From contig JAGHVJ010000032.1 in the NCBI GenBank assembly GCA_018064365.1, positions 1 to 36,516 of the forward strand: a stretch of 36,516 bases of DNA. Reading direction: 5' to 3'. Under the pieces are notes generated by a model. The model made no database searches, was not told the DNA's origin, and saw only the letters and a list, made by a program, of their open reading frames with translations. How positions within the stretch are numbered: position 1 is the first letter of the stretch; every line of letters begins with the position of its first letter. Source of the DNA: Candidatus Enterousia onthequi (GTDB taxonomy: Bacteria > Pseudomonadota > Alphaproteobacteria > Rs-D84). This document shows, in pieces, positions 14,165 to 22,557 of this stretch. A program made the position numbers and the translations under genes.

Positions 14165-15625
14165 TTATTTTTTCACATCTGTTGCATCAGCACGCAATTT
14201 TTCTTTTGCCTTTTCTTTTTCTGCATTTTCTGCATCGACCACCGCACGACGTTCATCAACCGTCATTTGCATCTTGGTCATCGCAATAACCATACTGATT
14301 CCGCGTTGCAATTGATAATCCAATGCATCTTTTTCTTCTTCAGACAAATTATCATAATCTATATCTTCATCATCATCGTCATCTTTATTGCCAGATTTCG
14401 AATCGTTAGATTTTGTTTTCTTGGACTTTTTCGCATCTTCATTTTTCAAAGAATTTTTAAATGAAGCCTCGGAATAATCACTATCGCGTTTTTCCAAAAC
14501 TTTCACTTTGGATTGTAAAACCTGGACATCGGGTGTAATACCCTCGTTTTGAATAGAACGACCACTGGGGGTATAATACCGCGCAATTGTAATATGAATC
14601 GCCGTTCCATCACCCAAAGGTTTTTGTTGTTGCACACTGCCCTTGCCGAAACTCTGACTGCCCATAACCAATGCACGACCATTATCTTGCAATGCACCCG
14701 CCACAATTTCAGACGCCGATGCCGAACCATGATTTATCAAAACCACAATCGGTTTACCATTTGTCAAATCCCCAGGCTGTGCAAAATTGCGTTCGATATC
14801 TGTTTTTTCTTTCCCACGCGTAGAAACAATTTCACCATCATCCAAAAACGCATCAGACACACCAATTGCCGCTGTCAAATATCCGCCCGGATTATTACGC
14901 ACATCAACGATATAACCTGCGACCTTGTCTTTTTCTAATTTTTTAATTGCATCATTTAATTCTTTGACCGTTGTCGCACCAAATTCAGAAATACGAACAT
15001 AACCAATTTTCGGTGTATCTTCATCACCATCCGCCAATTGGACAACACGCGATTTCACAGATTTCACCTTGATAATATCACGTTTCAAAGTCAAAGTTTT
15101 TGTTTCATGATCTTCGTTCATAATGGTCAGTGTAACCTTGGTTCCAGGGCGTCCCTTCATTTTTTTCACCGCCTGGTTCAAAGTCATATCAAACACCTGT
15201 TCATCATCAATACGCATAATGTAATCACCTGCCTTGATTCCAGCACGCGCCGCAGGCGTATCATCAATCGGAGAAATCACACGAATCGCCCCACGGTCAG
15301 ATGTTATTTGAATTCCCAAACCACCAAATTCACCCTGGGTTTTATCATTAAAATCCTTGAAATCATCAAAATTCAAATAAGAAGAATGTGGATCTAATTC
15401 AGCCAACATACCGTTCATAGCGGCCTCTAACATTTTTTTCTCGTCGGCTTCTTCGACAAAATTATCGCGCGCCGTTTCAAACACCAACGCCAATTTTTGC
15501 AATTCGGTATAAATCTCTTCATCCGTTAAATGTTTTACAGGTTCTGTTTTATCAGATTTTTTACCTGCAAACCCGTTCACAGAAACCATCGCAACCATTA
15601 CAAAAACAAGGATTTTTTTCAACAT
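14165..15625 (-). CDS. ctpA: Carboxy-terminal processing protease (S41, PDZ)
   Basis: A periplasmic serine protease that trims C-termini and, in relatives, controls peptidoglycan hydrolases. Length is 486 residues. It has a signal peptide (1-20), an N-terminal helical region with AELDPHSSYL, a PDZ domain (about 98-185) containing GEFGGLGIQI and a GIKAGDYI segment, then the S41 catalytic domain. The catalytic dyad is S303 in GSASASEIVAGALQDNGRA and K328 in SFGKGSVQ, 25 residues apart as in the family. Unusual is a Lys/Ser then Asp-rich insert (about 405-430, with DDDDDEDIDYDN) before a C-terminal helix. It lies 120 bases downstream of envC in the same direction. Confidence 0.95.
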   Translation of the reverse strand: MLKKILVFVMVAMVSVNGFAGKKSDKTEPVKHLTDEEIYTELQKLALVFETARDNFVEEADEKKMLEAAMNGMLAELDPHSSYLNFDDFKDFNDKTQGEFGGLGIQITSDRGAIRVISPIDDTPAARAGIKAGDYIMRIDDEQVFDMTLNQAVKKMKGRPGTKVTLTIMNEDHETKTLTLKRDIIKVKSVKSRVVQLADGDEDTPKIGYVRISEFGATTVKELNDAIKKLEKDKVAGYIVDVRNNPGGYLTAAIGVSDAFLDDGEIVSTRGKEKTDIERNFAQPGDLTNGKPIVVLINHGSASASEIVAGALQDNGRALVMGSQSFGKGSVQQQKPLGDGTAIHITIARYYTPSGRSIQNEGITPDVQVLQSKVKVLEKRDSDYSEASFKNSLKNEDAKKSKKTKSNDSKSGNKDDDDDEDIDYDNLSEEEKDALDYQLQRGISMVIAMTKMQMTVDERRAVVDAENAEKEKAKEKLRADATDVKK

Positions 15626-15745
15626 AAAACCACCTTTCTCTTTCCTCTTAACTTATCACACACAAGCATATTATAAAAAAACAAATTCTGCAACACGAAA
15701 ATTTAAGTTTGCACAACACAAACGATACAATCGCAACAAATAAAT

Positions 15746-16822
15746 CTAGTTTTCTTCTTTGAATAATCGTGCCGGGTCAACCGCTTTGTTGCCACGGCGA
15801 ACCTCCATATACATTTCTTGTTTATCCGGACTGACACGACCGATTGGTTCACCCGCCAAAACTTCTTGATTTGGAACAACATCCAAACGTCCCATATTTG
15901 TAATCACAGTATTATAACCATTTTTATGAGACATAATAACCACACGTCCAAAACCACGGAAAGTATCTGCAAACTTTACCACACCATCCGCCGGCGCCGT
16001 CACCAAAGCGTCCCCATGTGTGCGAATTCGCCATCCATCAGACGTCAATCCTAATGCCGTTTTTTCACCAAACCGCACAACAATCCGTCCACGCACAGGC
16101 AAATTTAACTTGCGACGAGAAAACCGTGAATCCGCAGACATTTCAGAACTCCCCACCCCCGCAGACAATTCAGAAATATTTTTTGCACGTTCAGACAAAG
16201 CCTTTAATTTTTTTTGCAAAGCCAAATGTTCGCTTTTCAATTTTTCATTTTGCGCACTACGTGTCTTTAACAACTTGTCTAACTCATTTCGTTCGATAGT
16301 ATATTTTTTCGCAGTTCTATCTAATTTTTCCTTTTCAATACTGCGTTCATTGCGAATTTTTTCCAATTCTTCTAATTGCTTTGCTGCACGTTGAATTTCA
16401 TCATCGAATTGTCCAGACACCCCCGACAACACCGCAGACGCTAACACATAATCATGCATATTTTGAACATCAAAACTGGGGCGCATAGACATATATAAAA
16501 TCCCCGACACAGAATCATAAATATGTTCCTTGTTTGCCTCTAACTCTTTGGAAATTTTTTCGCGTTTCGCATCTAATTCATCTATTTTCGTCTGCATTTT
16601 TCCGCGTTGTTCTTCCAAAGAACTAACTCTATCGGCAGTCCGCACCAAATCTTTTTTCGTCTGAGCAACATTTTTTTCAGATTTTTTAACCTGTTCTTCT
16701 AACTTTTTGTTTTTTTGTTCAACTTGCTTTATCTCAGACTGAATACGCGACAACTCACTGGCGCAAAATCCAGGCACCGAAAAACAAAAACACCCAATTA
16801 AAATAATCAGTATTTTTTTCAT
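15746..16822 (-). CDS. envC: EnvC-like murein hydrolase activator, degenerate LytM domain
   Basis: A periplasmic activator of amidases at the division site. The 358 residues carry a signal peptide (1-20), a long coiled coil broken around residues 100-135 (about 22-215), and a C-terminal M23/LytM domain (about 235-355). The domain has LPVRGRIVVRFG, VTAPADGVVKFAD and the terminal EMYMEVRRGNKAVDP. The first zinc-ligand motif (H-x3-D) is missing, replaced by DGWRIRTHGDA, so it is expected to be non-catalytic like E. coli EnvC. Its likely partner is the amidase at 4242-5384. It starts 3 bases after the tyrS stop, implying coupled translation. Confidence 0.92.
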   Translation of the reverse strand: MKKILIILIGCFCFSVPGFCASELSRIQSEIKQVEQKNKKLEEQVKKSEKNVAQTKKDLVRTADRVSSLEEQRGKMQTKIDELDAKREKISKELEANKEHIYDSVSGILYMSMRPSFDVQNMHDYVLASAVLSGVSGQFDDEIQRAAKQLEELEKIRNERSIEKEKLDRTAKKYTIERNELDKLLKTRSAQNEKLKSEHLALQKKLKALSERAKNISELSAGVGSSEMSADSRFSRRKLNLPVRGRIVVRFGEKTALGLTSDGWRIRTHGDALVTAPADGVVKFADTFRGFGRVVIMSHKNGYNTVITNMGRLDVVPNQEVLAGEPIGRVSPDKQEMYMEVRRGNKAVDPARLFKEEN

Positions 16823-16825
16823 ATG

Positions 16826-18037
16826 CTATTTAACAATAACACGCAAAAATGTTTTCTTTCCTTTCTGGACCATATGTTCCCCAGGCAACACAACAAATTC
16901 TTTATCGATAATTTTTTCACCATCGATTTGAATACCGCCCTGCTCGACATTACGACGCGCATCAGATTTTGAATCAGATATTTTAATCGCAACCAAGAAA
17001 TCTAAAATCTTCATTGGCTCGGTCATTTCAAACTCAACACTGGGGACATTGGCACTGTTCGCGCCACCTGCAAACAAAGCCGCCGCCGCAGATTCTGCTG
17101 CCAATGCAGCATCCGTTCCATGTGCAATCTCGGTCGCCGCAAATGCCAAACGTTTTTTTGCCTCGTTCAATTCAGCCCCTTGCAACGCAGACAATTTTGC
17201 GATTTCATCCAATGGGATTTCTGTAAATATTTTCAAAAACTTTTCAACCAAATCATCCGGCACATTACGGAAATACTGATAATACTCATAAGGCGTAGTT
17301 TTATCTTCATTAACCCAGACCGCATTTCCCGCAGATTTTCCAATCTTGTTACCCGCAGAATCCGTAATCAACGCAGTTGATAAAACAAACGCTTCTTTGC
17401 CCAATTTTTTGCGTATCAATTCCACGCCCATAATTGCATTTCCCCATTGGTCAGCACCACACAACTGCAACACACAATTACGTTCTTGGAACAATGTTAA
17501 AAAGTCAACCGCCTGGAAAGTCATATAATTAAATTCCAAAAATGTCATACCATTATCCAAACGTTTTTTCACACTTTCCATAGACAACATACGCGGCACA
17601 GTAAAATCCATTCCGAATTTCGCCAAGAAATCCATATGAGAATATTTACTCATCCAATCATAGTTATCAACCATAACGGCATCATCCACACCATCACCAA
17701 ATTTCAAAAATTTAGAAAAAGATTTTTTCAACCCAGCCAAATTTTTCGCCAACACTTCATCTGTCAACACAGGACGTCCCTTGTCCCGTCCAGACGGGTC
17801 ACCAATGCGCCCCGTTGCACCACCCACCAAAGCAATTGGTTTATGTCCATATTTTTGCAACCAACGCATCATCATAACCGGCACCAAATGCCCCACATGC
17901 AAAGAATCACCCGTCGGGTCAGATCCCAAATAAGCAACCAAATTACCATTATCTAATAAATCTGCAACGGCATCCATATTCGAACATTGATTGATAAAAC
18001 CACGTTGTTCTAATTCATACATCAAATTGTTTTTCAT
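16826..18037 (-). CDS. tyrS: Tyrosyl-tRNA synthetase
   Basis: It charges tRNA-Tyr. Class I motifs are HVGH at 47-50 and KIGKS at 231-235. The Tyr-binding segment QLCGADQWGN is at 191-200. A C-terminal S4 RNA-binding domain includes SKSDARRNVEQGGIQIDG. Length 403 fits the TyrRS group common in proteobacteria. AAGAGG lies 8 bases before the ATG. It ends with TAG and runs into envC. Confidence 0.97.
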   Translation of the reverse strand: MKNNLMYELEQRGFINQCSNMDAVADLLDNGNLVAYLGSDPTGDSLHVGHLVPVMMMRWLQKYGHKPIALVGGATGRIGDPSGRDKGRPVLTDEVLAKNLAGLKKSFSKFLKFGDGVDDAVMVDNYDWMSKYSHMDFLAKFGMDFTVPRMLSMESVKKRLDNGMTFLEFNYMTFQAVDFLTLFQERNCVLQLCGADQWGNAIMGVELIRKKLGKEAFVLSTALITDSAGNKIGKSAGNAVWVNEDKTTPYEYYQYFRNVPDDLVEKFLKIFTEIPLDEIAKLSALQGAELNEAKKRLAFAATEIAHGTDAALAAESAAAALFAGGANSANVPSVEFEMTEPMKILDFLVAIKISDSKSDARRNVEQGGIQIDGEKIIDKEFVVLPGEHMVQKGKKTFLRVIVK

Positions 18038-18113
18038 TTTTCAAACCTCTTTTACACAAGATTTTTAGATATTTGCGGGTTAGTAATCTTTTTCTATATC
18101 AAACCAAAAATTT

Positions 18114-18380
18114 TTAGCGATGATACACAAGTTTCATACGTGATGCCAGCTGTTTAAGAACTTCATCGCGTGTTCCAGTATAAACATGTTCATATTTACA
18201 AACATCTAACTTGCCTGTTTTATAATTTTTCTGAACATGCAAAGTATTAAACGATACATAATACGTTCCATTAGAAAATCTGTAGCAACGCATCCCTTTT
18301 ACTCTATTATCTATTACATACTTCACTGCTGCAGAATTTTCTTTTGCCAACATAATTTTTTGCGCCTTATTTGATTTCAT
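18114..18380 (-). CDS. Small basic protein of unknown function
   Basis: The 88-residue product is rich in Lys, Arg and Tyr, with no signal peptide or membrane segment. A GAGGT Shine-Dalgarno sits 5 bases before the ATG, and a TTGGTT-17-TATGTA promoter lies upstream, which supports a real gene. The middle reads as alternating beta-strand pattern (MRCYRFSNGTYYVSF, YEHVYTGT) followed by a C-terminal helix (DEVLKQLASRM). I do not recognise a family; a nucleic-acid-binding role is only a guess from charge. Confidence 0.7.
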   Translation of the reverse strand: MKSNKAQKIMLAKENSAAVKYVIDNRVKGMRCYRFSNGTYYVSFNTLHVQKNYKTGKLDVCKYEHVYTGTRDEVLKQLASRMKLVYHR

Positions 18381-18411
18381 TTTTTACCTCTGTGTTTTAC
18401 AACTAATTTAT

Positions 18412-18440
18412 TACATAAAAACCAATATAATAATAACCAA
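18412..18440 (-). promoter_or_regulatory. Promoter of the 88-residue protein
   Basis: TTGGTT, 17 bases, TATGTA on the minus strand, with a predicted start near 18405. Confidence 0.45.
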
Positions 18441-18467
18441 ACTCAAAAAAATTTTCAACCATCTTTA

Positions 18468-18500
18468 TAAAAAAATCGCGCCACGATTGCGACGCGATTT
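18468..18500 (-). terminator. Terminator of rpsB-tsf
   Basis: AAATCGCG and CGCGATTT form an 8-bp stem with a 12-base loop. On the minus strand it is followed by a T-rich run, 20 bases past the tsf stop. Confidence 0.8.
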
Positions 18501-18519
18501 CATACAAATTTGCAAAATA

Positions 18520-19389
18520 TTATTGCAACATTTTTGCAACTTCATCAGCCAAGTTATCTTCGCGTTTTTGGATACCTTCGCCCAAAACATAATACGCAAA
18601 GCCCGCCAATTTACCACCTGCGGCCTCGACAACCTGTTTTACTGTCTGATTTGGATCCATAACAAATGGTTGTTCTTCCAAAACAGATTCTGCATAATAT
18701 TTGCTCAAACGACCTTGAACCATTTTTTCAACAATGTTTTCTGGTTTTCCATTTGTCGCCCCAGATTCAATAAACACACGCCGTTCACGTTCAACCGCGA
18801 CTGGGTCTACATCTGCAATCGTCATATATTCTGGTTTGTTTGCAGCAATGTGCATTGCAATTTTTGGTCCAATTTCATCAATTTTTGGATTGTCTCCATT
18901 GATTGCAACAGCAACACCAATTTGTCCCATACCTGGCACCAATGCATTGTGAATATAAGAATACACGTGATCACCAGAAACACGAGCCACACGACGCAAA
19001 CTCATATTTTCACCAATTGTAGAAATTGTTGCCGCAATATCATCGCTAACTGCTTTCAATGTAGCATCAAAGTCACCTTGCAATTCCAATGCTTTGTTTG
19101 CAACATTTGCGACCAATTGTTGGAATTTTTCATTTTTAGCCACGAAATCAGTTTCCGCGTTCAATTCAACAACACAACCCAAATTATCGCATTTAACCAC
19201 AGTCACCAATCCAGATGCCGCAACACGACCAGCCTTGGATGCTGCCTTGACAATACCTTTTTTACGCAACCAATCAGCCGCCGCATCAATATCACCATTA
19301 TTTTCAATCAATGCTTTTTTGCAATCCAACATACCTGCTGCGGTTTTTTCGCGCAATTCTTGAATCAATTTTGCTGTTACTTCTGCCAT
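18520..19389 (-). CDS. tsf: Elongation factor Ts
   Basis: Nucleotide exchange factor for EF-Tu. The N-terminal UBA-like signature LREKTAAGMLDCKKAL is at residues 12-27, followed by GDIDAAADWLRKKG. The core includes VELNAETDFVAKN and the C-terminal segment has VLEEQPFVMDPNQTV. Length 289 is normal. AAGGAA lies 8 bases before the ATG. It is the second gene of rpsB-tsf, with a hairpin in the gap. Confidence 0.97.
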   Translation of the reverse strand: MAEVTAKLIQELREKTAAGMLDCKKALIENNGDIDAAADWLRKKGIVKAASKAGRVAASGLVTVVKCDNLGCVVELNAETDFVAKNEKFQQLVANVANKALELQGDFDATLKAVSDDIAATISTIGENMSLRRVARVSGDHVYSYIHNALVPGMGQIGVAVAINGDNPKIDEIGPKIAMHIAANKPEYMTIADVDPVAVERERRVFIESGATNGKPENIVEKMVQGRLSKYYAESVLEEQPFVMDPNQTVKQVVEAAGGKLAGFAYYVLGEGIQKREDNLADEVAKMLQ

Positions 19390-19425
19390 TGTAATTTCCT
19401 TATCTTTTTATTGATATTGACTTAA

Positions 19426-19448
19426 ATTCGGGGCGAAACACCCCGAAT
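19426..19448 (-). terminator. Hairpin between rpsB and tsf (attenuator-like)
   Basis: ATTCGGGG and CCCCGAAT form a perfect 8-bp stem with a 7-base loop between the two genes. The T-run after it is weak, so it probably only attenuates. An intergenic hairpin at this place is also known in other bacteria and can balance S2 and EF-Ts levels. Confidence 0.6.
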
Positions 19449-19457
19449 CCACTATAA

Positions 19458-20300
19458 TTATTTGTCAGCCTTTTTTTCACGACGTTCTGCGCGTGCTTCG
19501 GACATTTTTGATTTTTGTTTTGCTTCTTTGTCCTTGGCTTCTGCCTCTATTTCATCAGCCACAGCATCAGTTGCATCAACATCTGCTTTTTTGGCCGCAG
19601 CACCGCCCAAACGTTTTTCAATACCAGACAAAATTGCATCTACGAACAAATCACAGTACAATTGTGTCGCACGTGCCGCATCATCATTACCCGGCACAGG
19701 ATAATCGACCATTTCTGGATTTGCATTAGTATCGCAAATAGCAATTGTTGGAATATCCAAATTCTTTGCTTCGCGCACAGCGTTCATTTCACGTGGCACA
19801 TCAATAACAATCATCGCCTGGGGTGTTCCATGCATTTCCAAAATACCGCCAAATACAGAACGCAATTTTTCAACTTCTTTGGTCATAACGCCAACTTCTT
19901 TCTTGGTCAATCCCAATTTGTCAGCATTTGCAATATCGTTTTCCATTTTTTTCAAACGACGAATACTCTGTGAAACAGTTATCCAGTTAGTCAACATACC
20001 ACCCAACCAACGATTGTTCACATAATATTGACCACAACGTTCCGCAGCATCTTTGACAATGTCTTTGGCCTGGTGCTTGGTTGCAACGAACAAAACCTTG
20101 CCCCCAGCCGCAGCCACCGCTTCTAATGCGACCAAAGCGCGATGCATCAAAGGTGCAGTTTTATTCAAATTGATAATGTGAATTTTGTCTTTGACACCGT
20201 AAACATATGGGGTCATCAACGGGTTCCAACGACGAGTGTGGTGTCCGAAATGAACGCCAGCCTCCATCAATTGTTTCATAGTAAATGTAGGCAATGCCAT
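19458..20300 (-). CDS. rpsB: 30S ribosomal protein uS2
   Basis: A late-assembling small-subunit protein that helps S1 bind. Signatures are MEAGVHFGHHTRRWNP at residues 12-27, NNRWLGGMLTNW, and IAICDTNANPEMVDYPVPGNDDA. Length is 280, with a charged C-terminal tail of about 45 residues rich in Ala, Lys and Glu, longer than in E. coli. AAGGA lies upstream of the ATG. The 184-base gap upstream (20301-20484) holds a leader of about 100 bases. It includes a small CGCG-TAAA-CGCG hairpin (near 20395-20406) and possible promoters such as TTGATT-17-CAAAAT; I see no recognised leader RNA. Confidence 0.97.
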   Translation of the reverse strand: MALPTFTMKQLMEAGVHFGHHTRRWNPLMTPYVYGVKDKIHIINLNKTAPLMHRALVALEAVAAAGGKVLFVATKHQAKDIVKDAAERCGQYYVNNRWLGGMLTNWITVSQSIRRLKKMENDIANADKLGLTKKEVGVMTKEVEKLRSVFGGILEMHGTPQAMIVIDVPREMNAVREAKNLDIPTIAICDTNANPEMVDYPVPGNDDAARATQLYCDLFVDAILSGIEKRLGGAAAKKADVDATDAVADEIEAEAKDKEAKQKSKMSEARAERREKKADK

Positions 20301-20484
20301 TTTTTATCCTTTTTTCTGTTAATTCCTCGTTCCCGTGGATTTAGCCAAAAACAATATGTTATGGACAGAATCAACCACGAAAACTGTGTTCTTCGCGTAA
20401 ACGCGTAGCCCAATTTTGGCATAAACATATTGAAAAATCAAGTGTTTTTACAAAAAAATCCAGGTTTCAACAACCCGGGAAATT

Positions 20485-20952
20485 CTATCTTGCACCATAA
20501 TCTTTACCAACCAAACCAGACATCACATTTGGCTTTGCCAGCAGAGCAGAACGCAAACTATCAAAAACACTGGCATCATGCGTACAGTGATATAAACATT
20601 TCGCAGCACAATCATTTACATCATAATCAGCCGCGCATTCAAATCTCCGATATTCGCCACAACAAACCCACGGCCCAAACGAACCGCCTGCATATTTAAA
20701 GCGACACCATGCATACCTACCATGCACTGGCACAGGACTTCCTATTTCCCAGCGTTTTCCCGCAGTCTTAGACGACATCACATCAACTTCTACAATTTGC
20801 GGACACAACTGTTGCAGTTTTGGGAAAAATAATGTCGTCACAAAAGAACTGCAATATATATTCTGTCCACGATAACGTTCTGTGCGTTGCCCACCAACCC
20901 AGATACCTTGTGCATTTACCGCAATATATTCTGTATTTGAAATACCAGACAT
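20485..20952 (-). CDS. Stand-alone WC/Cx3Cx3C-module protein, unknown function
   Basis: A 155-residue protein with nine cysteines and no signal peptide. It begins with beta-rich sequence (YIAVNAQGIWVGG, then YRGQNIY at 27-33). S61-x-T-x-G65, G71-x-P73, G78-x-Y-x-W82-C83, C115-x3-C119-x3-C123 and L133-R-x-x-L137 follow. These positions match the secreted protein at 12827-13645 with a constant offset of 129 residues and no gap. About 18 of 78 residues are identical in my hand alignment. VGG, YRGQ, G-x-P and HG-x3-W are shared with the upstream neighbour at 20968-21531, a tandem paralogue. The ATG lies 15 bases after that gene's stop; its Shine-Dalgarno is weak (AAGATAAGA). Function and location are unknown. 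Confidence 0.75.
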   Translation of the reverse strand: MSGISNTEYIAVNAQGIWVGGQRTERYRGQNIYCSSFVTTLFFPKLQQLCPQIVEVDVMSSKTAGKRWEIGSPVPVHGRYAWCRFKYAGGSFGPWVCCGEYRRFECAADYDVNDCAAKCLYHCTHDASVFDSLRSALLAKPNVMSGLVGKDYGAR

Positions 20953-20967
20953 TTCTTATCTTTTTAT

Positions 20968-21531
20968 TTATCGTCCCATCCCCTGTTTTTCAACAGTGAC
21001 GTTATAACCGTTCAACTTTATTTGTCCAACCAACTGCGCCCAATCTATTCCGGTCAATTTTTGAATTTCTCGTTGTCGAGCATTTTGTTTTTGTAATGTC
21101 GGTTCCGCCAATACCGCCGAATAAAAAGCCCCACCTGCATCAATAGAATTCACACAACCACTCAATCCTAATTTTGCAGCAACATCTTTATCATCGCTAT
21201 ACTTGTAATTAAATACAATATTTCCATATTTAGCATTATCAAATTCTACAAAAGCCCACACATTTGCACCATGCTCAAAAACCGGTCTACCAGATTTGGC
21301 ATGTTCACCACGCATTGTCGAAGTAAACACATGCAACGCCACAACATGTGGATTTTTCTGTTGCATACGTTCAAATTTAACTATGACATCACCAATATTG
21401 TTTATTTCTTGACCACGATAATGTGTTGCAGATTCGCCACCAACAAAAACACCAACTTTACCGTCTAATCCCTTTTTTACAACAACACATTTATCAAATT
21501 CAATCTTGTATTCCGATGTAATCTTATCCAT
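20968..21531 (-). CDS. Paralogue of the WC-module protein, cysteines lost
   Basis: A 187-residue protein of unknown function without a signal peptide. VGG (30-32), YRGQEI (38-43), S71...G75, G81-x-P83, HG88 and W92 align with the downstream neighbour without gaps. The Cys after Trp is Ala, and about seven residues covering the C-x3-C-x3-C motif are missing; both proteins resume with YSAVLAEP versus RSALLAKP. A C-terminal extension (about 145-187) has a helix and a final strand. AAGGGA lies 8 bases before the ATG. The pair forms a two-gene unit between an outer-membrane barrel gene and rpsB. Confidence 0.75.
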   Translation of the reverse strand: MDKITSEYKIEFDKCVVVKKGLDGKVGVFVGGESATHYRGQEINNIGDVIVKFERMQQKNPHVVALHVFTSTMRGEHAKSGRPVFEHGANVWAFVEFDNAKYGNIVFNYKYSDDKDVAAKLGLSGCVNSIDAGGAFYSAVLAEPTLQKQNARQREIQKLTGIDWAQLVGQIKLNGYNVTVEKQGMGR

Positions 21532-21617
21532 TTATCAAAGTCCCTTGTTATCGCACAGGGGGCAACAATAACACAACAAACAACATTGTCAATAAATTTA
21601 TACAAAACGAGCAAAAA

Positions 21618-22493
21618 CTAATTGCTTTCTTGCAATGATTCTGCACGTTTCAAATTAAATTTGTTGATATAGTTAAACGACAAACCAACTGTTGTATTTG
21701 AACCATAATGTTCAGCAGCACGCGCCAAAGCCCTGCGATAATTCACATACGGACCAAACGTGAAATTTCCCCACAAATTTGTATCCAGACGCGCATTCAC
21801 AGACAAATCGCGACGGAAATCTGTTGGCACATACTTTGAATAATTCAAATATTCACGATAATAACCGTCACTGGTAAATTTAACCCCATCCCGAATTTCG
21901 TATTCTGCACGCCATCCAGCCTCGACTGCCAACTTGCTGACCGGGTCATCCGTAATTGTAAAATCATTTTCATAAACCGCAGTTGTGTACAAAGTTTTGA
22001 AAATTTTATGATCAAACAAAGCAATACCAGCACTGGGGCGCACAATCTTGCGAATATGTGGATTTCCAACAAATTCAGATTCATATTCTGCACGAACAAT
22101 CGGACCCAATTTTAAATTATCCCAATCCCATACCGCATAAGACAAATCAGATGCAAATAAAAATTTATCTGCTTTTTCATCCGTTGTTTCTGGTTCATCA
22201 TACGGTTTTAATGTCGTTTTGCCATATGTCATAAACAAAGAATTATCCCAACGAAATCTGTCAAAACCGTATTCCAAAGCCGTATCAAAAACACCAACAA
22301 AAGAATCTTGAGAACTGGCCGTGAACGCGGACACCGGTGAATCAGAATATTCTGCGGCATGACCAACCTGGGTTTTGGTCCAATCAACACCAATTCTACG
22401 AATATTTAAATCAAATTTGGATTCATGTGGTGTATCCAAAGCAAAACCAACAGTTGGCACCACAGCCATCAAAATAATTGCAATTTTTTTCAT
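21618..22493 (-). CDS. Outer-membrane beta-barrel-like protein
   Basis: The 291-residue product has a signal peptide (MKKIAIILMAVVPTVG, cleavage after GFA). Alternating amphipathic strands follow, ending in charged or aromatic turns, as in monomeric outer-membrane barrels. Examples are GVFDTALEYGFDRFRWDNS, NLKLGPIVRAEYESEF, LAVEAGWRAEYEI and NFTFGPYVNYRR. I count roughly 10-12 candidate strands. The C-terminus carries a hydrophilic tail rather than a terminal aromatic residue, which is less usual for barrel assembly. AAGGAAGG precedes the ATG and a TTGAAT-16-TACATT promoter lies upstream. No specific substrate can be given. Confidence 0.7.
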   Translation of the reverse strand: MKKIAIILMAVVPTVGFALDTPHESKFDLNIRRIGVDWTKTQVGHAAEYSDSPVSAFTASSQDSFVGVFDTALEYGFDRFRWDNSLFMTYGKTTLKPYDEPETTDEKADKFLFASDLSYAVWDWDNLKLGPIVRAEYESEFVGNPHIRKIVRPSAGIALFDHKIFKTLYTTAVYENDFTITDDPVSKLAVEAGWRAEYEIRDGVKFTSDGYYREYLNYSKYVPTDFRRDLSVNARLDTNLWGNFTFGPYVNYRRALARAAEHYGSNTTVGLSFNYINKFNLKRAESLQESN

Positions 22494-22524
22494 TTTAACC
22501 TTCCTTTTATTATCCCTAGGAAAA

Positions 22525-22552
22525 AATGTAAAAGATAAATAAAAAAATTCAA
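22525..22552 (-). promoter_or_regulatory. Possible promoter of the 291-residue barrel protein
   Basis: TTGAAT, 16 bases, TACATT in the 64-base gap after the upstream gene. Confidence 0.4.
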
Positions 22553-22557
22553 CAAAA

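Noticed and set aside
18487-19425. 312-residue open frame antisense to tsf
   Set aside because: It lies wholly opposite a certain EF-Ts gene and its product is a Cys/Phe/Asn-rich mirror of tsf codon bias without domains or a ribosome site.
20301-20484. Known riboswitch or ribosomal-protein leader RNA upstream of rpsB
   Set aside because: Only a 4-bp CGCG hairpin is visible; I cannot match a conserved leader structure by eye.
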